Assembly: GCA_018819265.1 (NCBI GenBank)
Contig: JAHJQI010000065.1
Coordinates: forward strand, 1 to 42,364
Direction: 5' to 3'
Source of the DNA: Alphaproteobacteria bacterium
Lineage (GTDB): Bacteria > Pseudomonadota > Alphaproteobacteria > Rhizobiales > Hyphomicrobiaceae
DNA: 42,364 nt
Shown in pieces: positions 42,325 through 42,364 of this stretch (within the stretch, counting starts at the first letter, position 1; each line of letters starts with the position of its first letter). Below the pieces are notes generated by a model. That model saw only the letters and a list, made by a program, of their open reading frames with translations. It searched no databases and was not told the origin of the DNA. Made by a program: the position numbers and the translations under genes.

Positions 42325-42364
42325 GTCAGGTCGCCACATCACCGATCTGCAGGTCGGGCGGTAC

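Overview
The window is high-GC DNA (roughly 60-65 % by eye) from an alphaproteobacterium. The chromosomal genes, namely priA beside a small transaldolase/fructose-6-phosphate aldolase, xerC beside a TraB/GumN protein, and sucA-sucB-MAPEG-lpdA in one direction, fit a Hyphomicrobiales-like (Rhizobiales) chromosome. I cannot name a genus. There is no rRNA, no tRNA that I can see, and no CRISPR array.

Positions 1-19.1 kb are ordinary chromosome with some unusual proteins. From left to right they hold: a tandem palindrome array (1-121); a two-gene envelope unit (periplasmic CxxCH/SH3-like protein, then a YceI-OmpA fusion); a convergent transglutaminase-like protein; two MITE-like palindromes; priA; fsa/tal; a large protein joining a periplasmic RlpA barrel, one membrane helix and a cytoplasmic bactofilin domain; an amidoligase; xerC; a TraB/GumN protein; a DUF2177 membrane protein; and lpdA, MAPEG, odhB and sucA, which encode the 2-oxoglutarate dehydrogenase complex. 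The RlpA-bactofilin fusion is the most interesting gene here: its layout suggests a direct link between a cytoplasmic polymer and a peptidoglycan-cleaving domain.

Positions 19.1-19.8 kb are a repeat-rich junction: a second array of the same palindrome family, then three REP-like hairpins. From 19.8 kb to the right edge the DNA is a mosaic mobile island. It opens with a tyrosine integrase and an ArdC-type antirestriction protein. A MarR-controlled redox operon follows (ABM protein, DUF1772 membrane protein, membrane-anchored FNR-like reductase). Next come remnants of an RTX-type exported protein and of a short-chain dehydrogenase, an IS66-family element, an NRAMP-like transporter, and an IS1182-family transposase. 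Between and after these are several small island proteins, including two paralogues with nearly the same upstream region.

The right end carries a mobilisation module. A TraG/VirD4-type coupling protein, with a two-helix membrane partner, is divergent from a MobA/MobL-type relaxase, and the roughly 570-bp gap between them is the natural place to look for oriT. No type IV secretion channel genes are visible, so within this window the island looks mobilisable rather than self-transmissible. The window ends in an IS21-family element whose istB has been cut by further mobile DNA carrying a perfect 36-bp palindrome.
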